A DNA stretch of 64,000 nt from Campylobacter hepaticus. Lineage in GTDB: Bacteria; Campylobacterota; Campylobacteria; Campylobacterales; Campylobacteraceae. Every line of letters begins with the position of its first letter. The first letter of the stretch is position 1. The notes under the pieces are model-generated. The model ran no database searches and was not told where the DNA came from. It saw nothing but the letters and a program-made list of their open reading frames with translations. The stretch lies in assembly GCF_001687475.2 (NCBI RefSeq), contig NZ_CP031611.1, forward strand, positions 496,001 to 560,000. The letters are read 5' to 3'. The position numbers and the translations under genes are program-made. Shown here one piece after another: positions 39,399-48,504 of this stretch.

Positions 39399-40610
39399 AT
39401 GCTAGAACTCAATAAAATTTATAAAGCTAAACAACAAATTTCAAATTTTATTAACAAAACTCCTTTTATATATTCTTCTTGTTTAAGTGAAATTTGTAAA
39501 AGCGAAATTTATCTTAAAAATGAAAATTTACAAATAACAGGAGCTTATAAAATCCGAGGAGCCTACAACAAAATAGCCAATCTTAGTAAAGAGCAAAAAA
39601 AACATGGGGTTATTGCAGCAAGTGCAGGAAATCATGCTCAAGGTGTAGCCATTAGTGCAAAAAAATTTGGTATTAAATCCATTATTGTTATGCCAGAATC
39701 TACTCCTCTTTTAAAAGTTTCTGCAACTAAAGCTTTAGGCGCACAAGTCATACTTAAAGGTAACAATTTTGACGAAGCTTATGCTTTTGCCATAACTTAT
39801 GCCAAAGATAATAATTTAAATTTCATCCATCCTTTTGAAGATGAATTTATCATAGCAGGACAAGGAACTTTAATGCTTGAAATGCTTGATGAAATTAATG
39901 ATCTTGATATGATAATTGTCCCAGTTGGAGGCGGAGGTTTAATAAGTGGTATTGCAAGTGCTGCTAAACAAATTAATCCTAAGATTAAAATTATAGGGGT
40001 TGTAGCAAAAGGTGCCCCAGCCATGTATGAAAGTTTTCATGCAAAAAAAATAAAAAATTCCAAAAGCGTGCGTACCATAGCCGATGGTATTGCAGTACGC
40101 GATGTAAATCCTATTAATTTTAATATTATTTTAAAATGTGTTGATGATTTTGTTTTAGTTAATGATGAAGAAATTGCTAATGCTGTGTTATTTTTACTTG
40201 AAAAACATAAAATCATTGTAGAAGGTGCTGGTGCTGCAAGCGTAGCTGCTTTACTTCATCAAAAAATATATACTCAAAATTATAAAAAAATTGGCGTGGT
40301 TTTAAGTGGAGGTAATATTGATGTTCAAATGCTAAATATTATCATAGAAAAAGGACTCTTTAAAGCCTATAGAAAAATGCAAATTCATGTTACTTTAATT
40401 GATAAACCAGGTGCTTTACTAGATCTTACTGATAGCTTAAAATCAGCAAATGCTAATATAGTAAAAATTGATTATGATAGATTTTCTACAAAACTTGATT
40501 ATGGAGATGCTATGATTTTTATTACCCTAGAAACAAAAGGTAAAGAGCATCAAGAAGAAATAAGAAAAATACTCACTCAAAAAACCTTTAATTTTTATGA
40601 AAGTTTTTAA
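39399..40610 (+). CDS. ilvA: Threonine dehydratase
   Basis: 403 residues. PLP lysine in GAYKIRGAYN (about residue 53), glycine loop GGGGLISG, and a short C-terminal ACT-like domain starting near MQIHVTLIDKPGAL. The short regulatory part resembles catabolic or single-ACT threonine dehydratases more than E. coli IlvA. It yields 2-oxobutanoate for isoleucine. AAAGGAT precedes the ATG. It overlaps the convergent truA stop by 4 bases. Confidence 0.93.
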   Translation: MLELNKIYKAKQQISNFINKTPFIYSSCLSEICKSEIYLKNENLQITGAYKIRGAYNKIANLSKEQKKHGVIAASAGNHAQGVAISAKKFGIKSIIVMPESTPLLKVSATKALGAQVILKGNNFDEAYAFAITYAKDNNLNFIHPFEDEFIIAGQGTLMLEMLDEINDLDMIIVPVGGGGLISGIASAAKQINPKIKIIGVVAKGAPAMYESFHAKKIKNSKSVRTIADGIAVRDVNPINFNIILKCVDDFVLVNDEEIANAVLFLLEKHKIIVEGAGAASVAALLHQKIYTQNYKKIGVVLSGGNIDVQMLNIIIEKGLFKAYRKMQIHVTLIDKPGALLDLTDSLKSANANIVKIDYDRFSTKLDYGDAMIFITLETKGKEHQEEIRKILTQKTFNFYESF

Positions 40611-41332
40611 TAAAAAATGCGACTTAAATAAAGTCCATTTGGAGGAACCAAAGAGTGATGATATCGTTTTTTGCCTTCAATTTGCTCTTTTAATTCTTCT
40701 TCACTCATTTTTCCTTCTAAAACTTTTAAAATACTTGCTACACTCAATCTAATTTGACCCCTTAAAAAACCATTAGCTTTAAAACAAAATATACTCAAAT
40801 CTTTATATACATAAGCCTTTGTAGAAAAAATTTCTCTTATAGTTGTTTTATAATTTCCTCCACTTTTACAAAAAAATTTTAAATCTTTTTTTCCTATAAA
40901 GAGTTTTAAAAGTCTATTTGCTTTAATAATATCAAATCGAGGATAAAAATAAACATAAGATGACATAAATGGATTATATCTAGCATGAGAAAAAATATAA
41001 CGATATTCTCTAGCTTTAACATCAAATCTTACTTCAAAATCATCTTTTACTCTCTCAATTTTTTTAATATGAATAAAAGGATGAGCAAATTTATTAATTT
41101 GCTTTTGCAAATATATAAAATCTTTAAAATATTCTCCACATTCAACACTTGCTACAGCATAACTTGCATGCACTCCTTTATCAGTTCTTGAAGCCATTAA
41201 AACACGAGAAAAAATACCTAAATGCGATAAAGCTTCGCTTAAAGCATCTTGAACACTTTTTTTATGAATTTGCATAGCAGAACCTAAAAAAGATGATCCA
41301 TCATAAGAAAAAATAAGTTTTAGTTTCATCAA
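40607..41332 (-). CDS. truA: tRNA pseudouridine(38-40) synthase
   Basis: 241 residues. Modifies anticodon-arm uridines. Catalytic Asp in SRTDKGVHA (about residues 49-57), the GSAMQ loop near the N-terminus, and the terminal motif SLVPPNGLYL. It overlaps the upstream permease gene by 4 bases, the last member of a minus-strand run from glmU. Confidence 0.95.
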   Translation of the reverse strand: MMKLKLIFSYDGSSFLGSAMQIHKKSVQDALSEALSHLGIFSRVLMASRTDKGVHASYAVASVECGEYFKDFIYLQKQINKFAHPFIHIKKIERVKDDFEVRFDVKAREYRYIFSHARYNPFMSSYVYFYPRFDIIKANRLLKLFIGKKDLKFFCKSGGNYKTTIREIFSTKAYVYKDLSIFCFKANGFLRGQIRLSVASILKVLEGKMSEEELKEQIEGKKRYHHSLVPPNGLYLSRIFY

Positions 41333-42354
41333 TAACGGCTTAAAATCATTTTTTTAAAACATAAAAAAGAAATAAAAAAGCTTAAAGAAAAAATTCCAAA
41401 ACAAACCAAAATAGGATTTTGAGAAAAAGAGCTTAAAAGGCCAAAATATACAGCAATAACCCCAAACATACCTAAATATACATAACCTTTTTCATAACGA
41501 TAAGTTACCAAACCAAAACAAAGTGTAAAAAGTGTGCTAGCAAGTGGAAACAAAGCTATGGTTACATAAATTACAAATTCTCGCGCCCTTTGAGAGTCTT
41601 CATTTAAATCATTCCAGTATTCATAAAATTTTTTTGTTTTAAGATTGTCTATATTAAATTGAGTATTAACTACCAAAGTATCAAATTCCCCACTAAAAAT
41701 ATCCTCTCCTTGCTCAAAATTATATATTTTACCTTGATTTAAACTAAAAGCAAGGCCATCATCTTTTCTTTGCACATAAGCTTCTTTGGCGATAATGAGT
41801 TGTTCTTTATCATCTATTTTACGTTTAGGATGATACATAATAATATTTTCATATTTATTATTATATTGCTTTTCTATAAAAATCATCCAATCTAAAAATT
41901 TTTGCCCAAACTCTCCTGTTTTATAATTAAACTTCACCTGAGTACTTTTATAATTTATAAAATTATTCTGAAGTTCAAAAACTATAGGTATCATAACCAA
42001 AGCTACAATAAGCATTAAAACGCTAATTAAACTTGCAATTTTAATAAAAAATTTAGCTAAAATTACAGGAGAAAAACCTAAGGTAAAAAGTACTATACTT
42101 TCATTTTCTTTAGAAAGCCTATATAAAACCAAGGTCAAGGAAATGAAAAAAGAAATAGGTAGGGTAAAAATTAAAATTCTAGGCAACATAAAACCATAAA
42201 GTTTCAAAAGATCTAAAAAACTAATTTCTATACTTGAAGTAAGCTTAGCAAGCTGGATAAAAAACACCATAGAAACAATACTAAAAAGTACAAAAAAAAT
42301 AGATAAATTAGTACTTAAAAACTGATTTAAAATGTATTTTAAACTAAGTTTCAT
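41329..42354 (-). CDS. LptF/LptG-family (YjgP/YjgQ) permease
   Basis: 341 residues. Six membrane helices: three N-terminal (about 10-30, 50-75, 100-125) and three C-terminal (about 258-340), flanking a periplasmic beta-jellyroll domain. This is the architecture of the LptB2FG permease that extracts lipo-oligosaccharide from the inner membrane. The opening segment YILNQFL is typical. Whether it is LptF or LptG is not resolved. It overlaps truA and the peptidase gene by 4 bases each. Confidence 0.87.
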   Translation of the reverse strand: MKLSLKYILNQFLSTNLSIFFVLFSIVSMVFFIQLAKLTSSIEISFLDLLKLYGFMLPRILIFTLPISFFISLTLVLYRLSKENESIVLFTLGFSPVILAKFFIKIASLISVLMLIVALVMIPIVFELQNNFINYKSTQVKFNYKTGEFGQKFLDWMIFIEKQYNNKYENIIMYHPKRKIDDKEQLIIAKEAYVQRKDDGLAFSLNQGKIYNFEQGEDIFSGEFDTLVVNTQFNIDNLKTKKFYEYWNDLNEDSQRAREFVIYVTIALFPLASTLFTLCFGLVTYRYEKGYVYLGMFGVIAVYFGLLSSFSQNPILVCFGIFSLSFFISFLCFKKMILSRY

Positions 42355-43130
42355 AAAAATAATCCTGAATTTTTATAAAATAAAACAAACACAAATGCAG
42401 TATTTAAAAAAGGTATCATAGGAAGTCCTTGTTCTTTACTTGTTTTATTTTTTAAAAAAATAAAACAAGGTAAAATAAACAAAGAAGCTAAAAAAAGTGT
42501 TAAAAAAGCATATTCAAAACCTAAAATTCCAGCTATACATGCCATAATAATTATATCAGCATCTCCTAAATTATCTAAAATTTCATTCTTTTTTTGAAAA
42601 TGCATTAAGTAAAATACAAAACTTTTGAGTAAAAATACAAATCCTGCAAAACCAAAAGCATGAAGAAAAAAACCTTCTTTAAATTCTTTAAAAATTAAAA
42701 GATATTCTATTTCACCATTTTTAAAGCCATAAAATAAAGCAAATATAAAAGCACTTAAAAGTAAACTTTGAGGCACAGCTTTTAATTTAAAATCTATCAA
42801 AGATAGTAATAAAAAATTAAATAAAAATAAAGATAAAAATAAAAAATCATATAAAGAATAACTTAAAAAATATACCAAAACAAGTAAAATTATCCCTAAA
42901 ATTTCATTTAAAATTAAAGAAAAAGATAAAATACGTGCGCAATGACTACATCTTGCCCTTAGAAAAATATAAGAAAAAATAGGAATAAGTTCATAAAATT
43001 TTAATCTTGCATCACAAAAAAAACAAAAAGAATAAGGAAATAATAAAGATTTTTTTTCTATTATTCTACTAGCTATACTTGCACAAAAAGATCCAATACA
43101 AGCTCCTAAAATTATAATAAAAATAATCAT
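42351..43130 (-). CDS. pilD: Prepilin peptidase
   Basis: 259 residues, type IV prepilin peptidase. Near the N-terminus GACIGSFCASIASRI is followed by two zinc CxxC pairs (CFFC and CSHC). The aspartyl active site is in SLIDFKLKAVP and in LGDADII (GxGD-like). It processes and methylates pseudopilins; Campylobacter uses a type II-like system for natural DNA uptake, and this enzyme probably serves it. About eight membrane helices. Co-directional with uppS and lptF/G-like. Confidence 0.92.
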   Translation of the reverse strand: MIIFIIILGACIGSFCASIASRIIEKKSLLFPYSFCFFCDARLKFYELIPIFSYIFLRARCSHCARILSFSLILNEILGIILLVLVYFLSYSLYDFLFLSLFLFNFLLLSLIDFKLKAVPQSLLLSAFIFALFYGFKNGEIEYLLIFKEFKEGFFLHAFGFAGFVFLLKSFVFYLMHFQKKNEILDNLGDADIIIMACIAGILGFEYAFLTLFLASLFILPCFIFLKNKTSKEQGLPMIPFLNTAFVFVLFYKNSGLFL

Positions 43131-43795
43131 TTTCCAAAAGTTCTTTCTCTATTGTGAAATTCTTTAATAATTTTTTTAAATTCTCTTTTAGTTAAGGATG
43201 GAAATAAAGTCTCACTAAAACAAATTTCTGCATAAGAACATTGCCAAAGTAAAAAATTTGAAAGCCTCTTAGCATTTCCTACACGTAATATTAAATCCAC
43301 ATCCAAAGGTAAATCTAAATTTTGAGTTAAATTTTCTTCATTGAATTCAAGACCTTTTTCAAGTACACGTTTAGCTGCTCTTACAATCTCATCTCTTGAT
43401 CCATAACTTATAGCCAAATTCACACAAAGCCTATTGCAATATTTTGTTTTTTCTTCAACCAAGGCAATTTTATCTCTTATTTTTTGATCTACACGCCATA
43501 AATCGCCTATAGCTCTTAAACGTACATTATTTTTTTCAAATTTTTCTAAAGCTTCATTTAAACAACGATCTAAAAGTTCAAAAATAAAATCAATCTCATC
43601 TTTAGGACGATTCCAATTTTCTGTGCTAAAAGCAAAAAGACTTAAATTAGAAATTTTTTCTTCTACACAAACTTCCATAAGTTTTTGCATGGTTTTAACA
43701 CCTTGAAAATAGCCTAATTTAGCTAAAAATCCCTTCGATCTAGCCCAACGTCTATTCCCGTCCATAACAACAGCAAGATGTTTTAATTGATTCAT
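43127..43795 (-). CDS. uppS: Undecaprenyl diphosphate synthase
   Basis: 222 residues. Makes the C55 lipid carrier for peptidoglycan and glycan assembly. The signature VVMDGNRRWA carries the catalytic Asp12. FSTENWNRP and the C-terminal LRVGNAKRLSNFL and FPSLTKREF complete the family pattern. It overlaps the peptidase gene by ATGA and follows the 205-residue ORF by 2 bases. Confidence 0.97.
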   Translation of the reverse strand: MNQLKHLAVVMDGNRRWARSKGFLAKLGYFQGVKTMQKLMEVCVEEKISNLSLFAFSTENWNRPKDEIDFIFELLDRCLNEALEKFEKNNVRLRAIGDLWRVDQKIRDKIALVEEKTKYCNRLCVNLAISYGSRDEIVRAAKRVLEKGLEFNEENLTQNLDLPLDVDLILRVGNAKRLSNFLLWQCSYAEICFSETLFPSLTKREFKKIIKEFHNRERTFGK

Positions 43796-43797
43796 TT

Positions 43798-44415
43798 TTA
43801 TCCTTTAAAATCAAAAAATTTTTTAAAAACAAATAAAGGTTTAATATCATTTTCTTGCGTTATATTAAAATCTAAATATTTATTTAAAAATTTTTGCACC
43901 TTTGCAAAAGGTGTAAAAATACTTACTCCTTGAGAATCTATTAAAATTTTTAAAGCTCCAAAAACACTAAAATATAAATAAATTTCTAAATACTTAGATT
44001 TTTTACACATTTGTAGCAAACAAGATTTATTGTCAAAAATAAAGGGAATATGATAAATATTTTCATAACTTGCAAAAAGCATTTCTTTTAAAATTTGATA
44101 ACGTCTTGCATCTTTACATTCTAATAAATTTTTTATAAGAAATTTTTTATAAGAAATTTTATCCTCCAAAAGTGCAATAATTAAAGTTAAACCTTCTTCA
44201 AAAACTTCTAAATTAGGACATTTACAAAGATGTTTAAATTGCATTACTCCATTATTTTGCATATAAAGTTCAGCCAAATACTGTGCACCAACTTCAAGTT
44301 CTATCATACTTTTAGTTTGAATTTTTTTATGATTTAATAAAAGAGTATAATGACCATAAGTTGATTTAGCTAAAACTTTTATTTGCAAAGGTAGGGTGGA
44401 ATTAATAATATTCAT
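43798..44415 (-). CDS. Hypothetical protein between coaBC and uppS
   Basis: 205 residues. The first ~50 (KVLAKSTYGHYTLLL, then MIELEVGAQYLAEL) look like a small beta-barrel of the kind seen at the start of FliK-like proteins; this is a weak resemblance only. The remainder is helical, with an HLCKCPN pair and further cysteines. No signal peptide. It overlaps coaBC by ATGA. Function unknown. Confidence 0.72.
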   Translation of the reverse strand: MNIINSTLPLQIKVLAKSTYGHYTLLLNHKKIQTKSMIELEVGAQYLAELYMQNNGVMQFKHLCKCPNLEVFEEGLTLIIALLEDKISYKKFLIKNLLECKDARRYQILKEMLFASYENIYHIPFIFDNKSCLLQMCKKSKYLEIYLYFSVFGALKILIDSQGVSIFTPFAKVQKFLNKYLDFNITQENDIKPLFVFKKFFDFKG

Positions 44416-45566
44416 AATTTTTCACACTCTTTAGCTAATTCAAAAGCTAAGGTTTTTTTATCTTGTAAAAGGCTTTTATTTTGACTTTTAGAAGTGATAA
44501 AATAAAGCTCATTCTTGTCACTTCCAAAATAATTATTTTGATTGATAATATTAAGACAAATCATATCTAATTTTTTATCTTGTAAAGCTTTTTTAGCATT
44601 TTTTAAGGCATTATTAGATTCTAATTCCATTTTAAAACCTATTTTTTTACCCTTAAAATTACAATTTGCAAGCAAATCTTCATTTAAAGATAAATGTAAA
44701 TTTAAACCATCTAAATGCTCACTTTTTTTAATTTTACCTTTAATATTTTGTGGTAAAAAATCACTAACAGCAGCTGCCATAATTAAAAAATCATTCTCTA
44801 AATTCTGGTTTAATAAATCTTTTAGATCTTTTGAATTTTCAAATTTACAAAGCTCATAAGGCGTATTAAAATCTATAGAACTTAAAAATTTTACCTTAGC
44901 GCCTAAAAAATAAAAAGCATCACTAATAGCTTTTGCCATTTTACCGCTTGAAAAATTACTCACACAACGCACAGCATCTATTTTTTCTCTTGTTCCTCCA
45001 CCTGTAATGATTATATTTTTATCACACCAAAATTTTTGTTTAAAAAGTTCTCTTTTTACTGTATTAAATATAGTTTGAAGTTCTGCTAAAGCACCTAAAC
45101 CCTGATCTTTACAAGCTAAAACCTTACACACAGGCTCAATAATCAAAGCTTTATTTTTTTTAAGCAATTTCAAAGCATTTTGCGTGCTAAAATGAAAATA
45201 CATATTAGTATTTGCCGCAGGGGCAATAAGCAAAGGTTTATTAGCAGCTATTAAAGTTTGTATGAAAAGATTATCCGCTATGCCAAAAGCTAGTTTATTT
45301 ATAGAATTAACACTTGCAGGAGCCAATAAAATAATATCTACATCCTTACTAAAAAGAATATGATTTTTTGTATTACTCCAGCTTTCATTTTCTTCACATA
45401 AAACTTCATCCGCTAAAGCTTCAAAACTTATTTTGCTAACAAATTTTAAAACCCCATTAGAGAGTAAAACCTTAACTTTAAAACCTTCTTTTTTAAACAA
45501 AGAAATAAGTTCATAAGCCTTATAAAAAGCAATACTACCGCTAATAGCTAAAAGTATGGTTTTCAT
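44412..45566 (-). CDS. coaBC: Phosphopantothenoylcysteine decarboxylase / synthase
   Basis: 384 residues, bifunctional. The N-terminal flavin decarboxylase CoaC shows GSIAFYKA, LLAPASVNSINKLA and PAANTNMY (His/Asn active site). From about residue 185 CoaB follows, with ITGGGTREKID and SNFSSGKMA. It makes 4'-phosphopantetheine for CoA. It overlaps glmU by one base. Confidence 0.96.
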   Translation of the reverse strand: MKTILLAISGSIAFYKAYELISLFKKEGFKVKVLLSNGVLKFVSKISFEALADEVLCEENESWSNTKNHILFSKDVDIILLAPASVNSINKLAFGIADNLFIQTLIAANKPLLIAPAANTNMYFHFSTQNALKLLKKNKALIIEPVCKVLACKDQGLGALAELQTIFNTVKRELFKQKFWCDKNIIITGGGTREKIDAVRCVSNFSSGKMAKAISDAFYFLGAKVKFLSSIDFNTPYELCKFENSKDLKDLLNQNLENDFLIMAAAVSDFLPQNIKGKIKKSEHLDGLNLHLSLNEDLLANCNFKGKKIGFKMELESNNALKNAKKALQDKKLDMICLNIINQNNYFGSDKNELYFITSKSQNKSLLQDKKTLAFELAKECEKL

Positions 45567-46852
45567 TATTTAAATTTCTTATAATAATAATCTTTAACCA
45601 TTTTATACTCTGCCCTATTGATAAATAAAGATCCCTTTTTTACATTCACATTTACAGTACTTCCAGCTGCTATAACCACTTCATCTTCAATTTTTACAGG
45701 AGCTATAAATTGTGTATGCGACCCTACAAAAACATTTTTACCTATAAAAGTTTTATGTTTTTTTATCCCATCATAATTACAAGTAATACTTCCACAACCT
45801 ATATTAGTCCCACTATGTATCTCACAATCTCCTAAATAGCTTAAATGTCCTGCTTTTACTGTATCTAACTTAGCATTTTTACATTCAACAAAATTACCTA
45901 TATAAGAATTTTTTAATTCACAATTTGGGCGCAAATGAGCTAAAGGTCCTATGCTGCTATTTTCCACTAATGAATTTTCAATCACACTAGAACTTTTAAT
46001 AATAGAATTTACAATCTTACTTTTTCCTTCTATCCTCACATTTTCATAAATTTCACATTCTCCAACAAATTCAACATCCACTTCTATAAAAGTACTCTGC
46101 GGTAAATGAAAAATTACACCTTCTTGCATCCAATATTTTTTAATTTTTTCTTGCATAAAATATTCAGCTAAACTAAGTTCAAATTTATCATTTATTCCCA
46201 TAAATTCATCTTCATTTACAAAAACCGCTTGAATATTAATATTTTTATTTTTAGCCAATTTAACAATATCTGTCAAATAATACTCTTTTGCTGCATTATT
46301 ATTATCGATTAAGGGTAAAAGCTCTACTAAAAGTTTTGAATCTATAACATAAACTCCGCTATTGCAAGTATTTATTTCTCTTTCTTGTTCATTTGCATCT
46401 TTAAATTCAATAATTTTTTCAACACAATTTTCTTTTATAACCACCCTACCATAAGTTTTAGCATTTTTTGCTTTAAAAACTGCTAATACCAGACTTGATT
46501 TAATTTCTAATAAATTTTCTAAGCTGGTTGATTCTATTAAAGGCATATCACCACAAAGAATTAAAACTTTTTCATTTTTTGCTTTAAAACCTTTTAAAGC
46601 CCCCGCAGTTCCTGGATAATTTTGCAAATCTTGTTCTAAAATTTGTGTTTTTGGAAAATGTTTTAAAATTTCTTTTTCAATATAATCTTTTTGATATGAT
46701 AAAACCACACTCACATCATCACTTATCATAAAAGCTTTTTTTAAAATATGCAAAATCATACTTTTTCCACAAATTTCTTGCAAAACTTTTGGTTTTTTAG
46801 ATTTCATTCTAGTGCCAAATCCTGCTGCTAAAATCAAAACAGAAGCTTTCAT
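45566..46852 (-). CDS. glmU: Bifunctional GlmU (GlcN-1-P acetyltransferase / GlcNAc-1-P uridyltransferase)
   Basis: 428 residues (E. coli 456). The N-terminal pyrophosphorylase shows LAAGFGTRMKS and CGDMPLI, and the C-terminal left-handed beta-helix shows the hexapeptide rungs plus GSITCNYDG and FVGSHTQFIAP. It makes UDP-GlcNAc, the substrate of MurA in this same window. AGGGTAAAAA precedes the ATG. It is the first gene of the minus-strand run to truA. Confidence 0.96.
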   Translation of the reverse strand: MKASVLILAAGFGTRMKSKKPKVLQEICGKSMILHILKKAFMISDDVSVVLSYQKDYIEKEILKHFPKTQILEQDLQNYPGTAGALKGFKAKNEKVLILCGDMPLIESTSLENLLEIKSSLVLAVFKAKNAKTYGRVVIKENCVEKIIEFKDANEQEREINTCNSGVYVIDSKLLVELLPLIDNNNAAKEYYLTDIVKLAKNKNINIQAVFVNEDEFMGINDKFELSLAEYFMQEKIKKYWMQEGVIFHLPQSTFIEVDVEFVGECEIYENVRIEGKSKIVNSIIKSSSVIENSLVENSSIGPLAHLRPNCELKNSYIGNFVECKNAKLDTVKAGHLSYLGDCEIHSGTNIGCGSITCNYDGIKKHKTFIGKNVFVGSHTQFIAPVKIEDEVVIAAGSTVNVNVKKGSLFINRAEYKMVKDYYYKKFK

Positions 46853-46996
46853 TTTTTACCCTAATAATGCTAAAATTAAAAAAGATTATTTTAACAATTT
46901 AAAGTTAAAATTTTAGTTCCTTAAACTAGTTTTTAGTCATCAATAGATAAAATTTCATACAAAAATCAAAATCCCTCAAAAAAGGTCTTAATAATT

Positions 46997-47731
46997 TTGA
47001 AAAAAATAATATTATTTTTAATTTTTAATATAAGCTTATTTGCTGCTGAAGCAACTATACCAACAGTTAATTTAAGCTTAAATGCACCCAATACTCCCAA
47101 CCAACTTGTTACCACTTTAAATATCATTATAGTCTTAACCATACTTACCCTTGCCCCAAGTATTATCTTTGTCATGACTTCTTTTTTGCGTCTTATAGTA
47201 ATATTTTCTTTTTTACGCCAAGCTGTAGGTACACAAAGTATGCCTCCAAATACTATTTTAGTAACCTTAGCTCTCATTTTAACTTTTTTTATCATGGAAC
47301 CTGTAGCAACAAAATCTTATGATCAAGCAATTAAACCTTATTTAGCTGAAAAAATAGGTTATGAAGAAGCTTTTACTAAAGGAATGAAACCTTTTAAAGA
47401 TTTTATGCTTAAAAATACTCGTGAAAAAGATCTAGCTTTATTTTATCGCATGCGCAATTTAGCCAATCCTAAAACTATAGATGATGTCCCGCTTACAGTT
47501 TTAGTTCCAGCATTTATGATTTCAGAACTCAAAACTGCTTTTGAAATAGGCTTTTTAATCTATCTGCCTTTTTTAGTTATAGATATGGTTGTAAGCTCAG
47601 TTTTAATGGCTATGGGTATGATGATGCTTCCACCTATTGTAATTTCCTTGCCTTTTAAGCTTTTAATTTTTGTACTTGTTGATGGTTGGAATTTACTCGT
47701 ACAAAGATTAGTAGAAAGTTTTGTTACTTAA
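46997..47731 (+). CDS. fliP: Flagellar type III export protein FliP
   Basis: 244 residues from TTG at 46997, with AAAGG 11 bases upstream. A signal sequence (about 1-18, ILFLIFNISLFAAE) is followed by four membrane helices. Signatures: SFLRLIVIFSFLRQAVGTQSMPPN and VLVPAFMISELKTAFEIGF. FliP forms the export gate with FliQ and FliR. It stands alone, as is usual in Campylobacter, divergent from glmU. Confidence 0.96.
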   Translation: MKKIILFLIFNISLFAAEATIPTVNLSLNAPNTPNQLVTTLNIIIVLTILTLAPSIIFVMTSFLRLIVIFSFLRQAVGTQSMPPNTILVTLALILTFFIMEPVATKSYDQAIKPYLAEKIGYEEAFTKGMKPFKDFMLKNTREKDLALFYRMRNLANPKTIDDVPLTVLVPAFMISELKTAFEIGFLIYLPFLVIDMVVSSVLMAMGMMMLPPIVISLPFKLLIFVLVDGWNLLVQRLVESFVT

Positions 47732-47780
47732 TTAAGGTTTGCAATTTTAATAATTCTTAATATTATATAAATCAAAAATA

Positions 47781-47806
47781 TCTTAATTTAATTAAGAAAT
47801 TTTTTT
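47781..47806 (+). terminator. Terminator of fliP overlapping the kdsB stop codon
   Basis: Stem TCTTAAT / ATTAAGA (47781-47787 with 47791-47797) with the kdsB stop codon (47788-47790) as its loop, then AATTTTTTTA. AT-only stem, so weak, but the T-run is clear. Confidence 0.45.
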
Positions 47807-48504
47807 ATAGCCTTTTGATAATCTTCTTGAGTATCAATACCCATACTTTCAGTTACAATTTCAAGCATTTTAATTTTTTTACCATTTTCTATAGCTCTTA
47901 ATTGTTCTAATTTTTCAGCATTTTCAAGTGCGGAATTTTTTAATGAGCAAAATATCTTTAAAGCTTTTACACTATAAGCATAAATACCCAAATGACCTTT
48001 AAAGCTATCTTTATAATCTTCTCTTTCATAAGGAATTTTAGCCCTTGAAAAATATAAAGCAAAACCTTCTTTATCACAAAGTACTTTAACCAAATTAGGA
48101 TCATTAGCTTCTTCTTGAGTGATTTTTTTATAACAACTCGCCATAAAAGCATCTTTTTTTAAACAAAAATGTGCAAATTTTTTAAATTGAAGTAAATTTT
48201 CGCATTCTATAAAAGGTTCATCAGCTTGAATATTGATAATAATTTCATCTTCTTTTAAATTTAATTTTTGACAAACTTCATAAATTCTATCTGTGCCACT
48301 TTCATGTTCTTTACTTGTTAAAACAGCATTTAAATGATATTTTTGAGCAAGTTTTAAAACTTTTTCATCATCCAAGGCTACACATACTTCATCAACTTTG
48401 TTTGCTTTTCTTGCAGTTGCTACAAACATAGGAACACCTCCTATATCACATAAAATTTTTTCATGAAAGCGACTTGATTTTAATCTTGCAGGTATAATAA
48501 TCAT
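47788..48504 (-). CDS. kdsB: 3-deoxy-manno-octulosonate cytidylyltransferase
   Basis: 238 residues from the ATG at 48504, which overlaps the thrC stop (ATGA) and gives the usual MIIIPAR start; an upstream ATG at 48516 within thrC is less likely. It activates KDO to CMP-KDO for lipid A inner core. Motifs: IPARLKSSRFHEK (nucleotide), QADEPFI, GHLGIYAY and ESMGIDTQEDY. Confidence 0.94.
   Translation of the reverse strand: MIIIPARLKSSRFHEKILCDIGGVPMFVATARKANKVDEVCVALDDEKVLKLAQKYHLNAVLTSKEHESGTDRIYEVCQKLNLKEDEIIINIQADEPFIECENLLQFKKFAHFCLKKDAFMASCYKKITQEEANDPNLVKVLCDKEGFALYFSRAKIPYEREDYKDSFKGHLGIYAYSVKALKIFCSLKNSALENAEKLEQLRAIENGKKIKMLEIVTESMGIDTQEDYQKAIKKFLN

Noticed and set aside
44542-44859. 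+ strand ORF of 105 codons within coaBC
   Set aside because: Shadow of the CoaB domain; Ser/Lys/Phe-rich with no start context.
46966-47295. - strand ORF of 109 codons over fliP
   Set aside because: Lies opposite the fliP signal and first helices, where the composition of the real gene opens the reverse frame.
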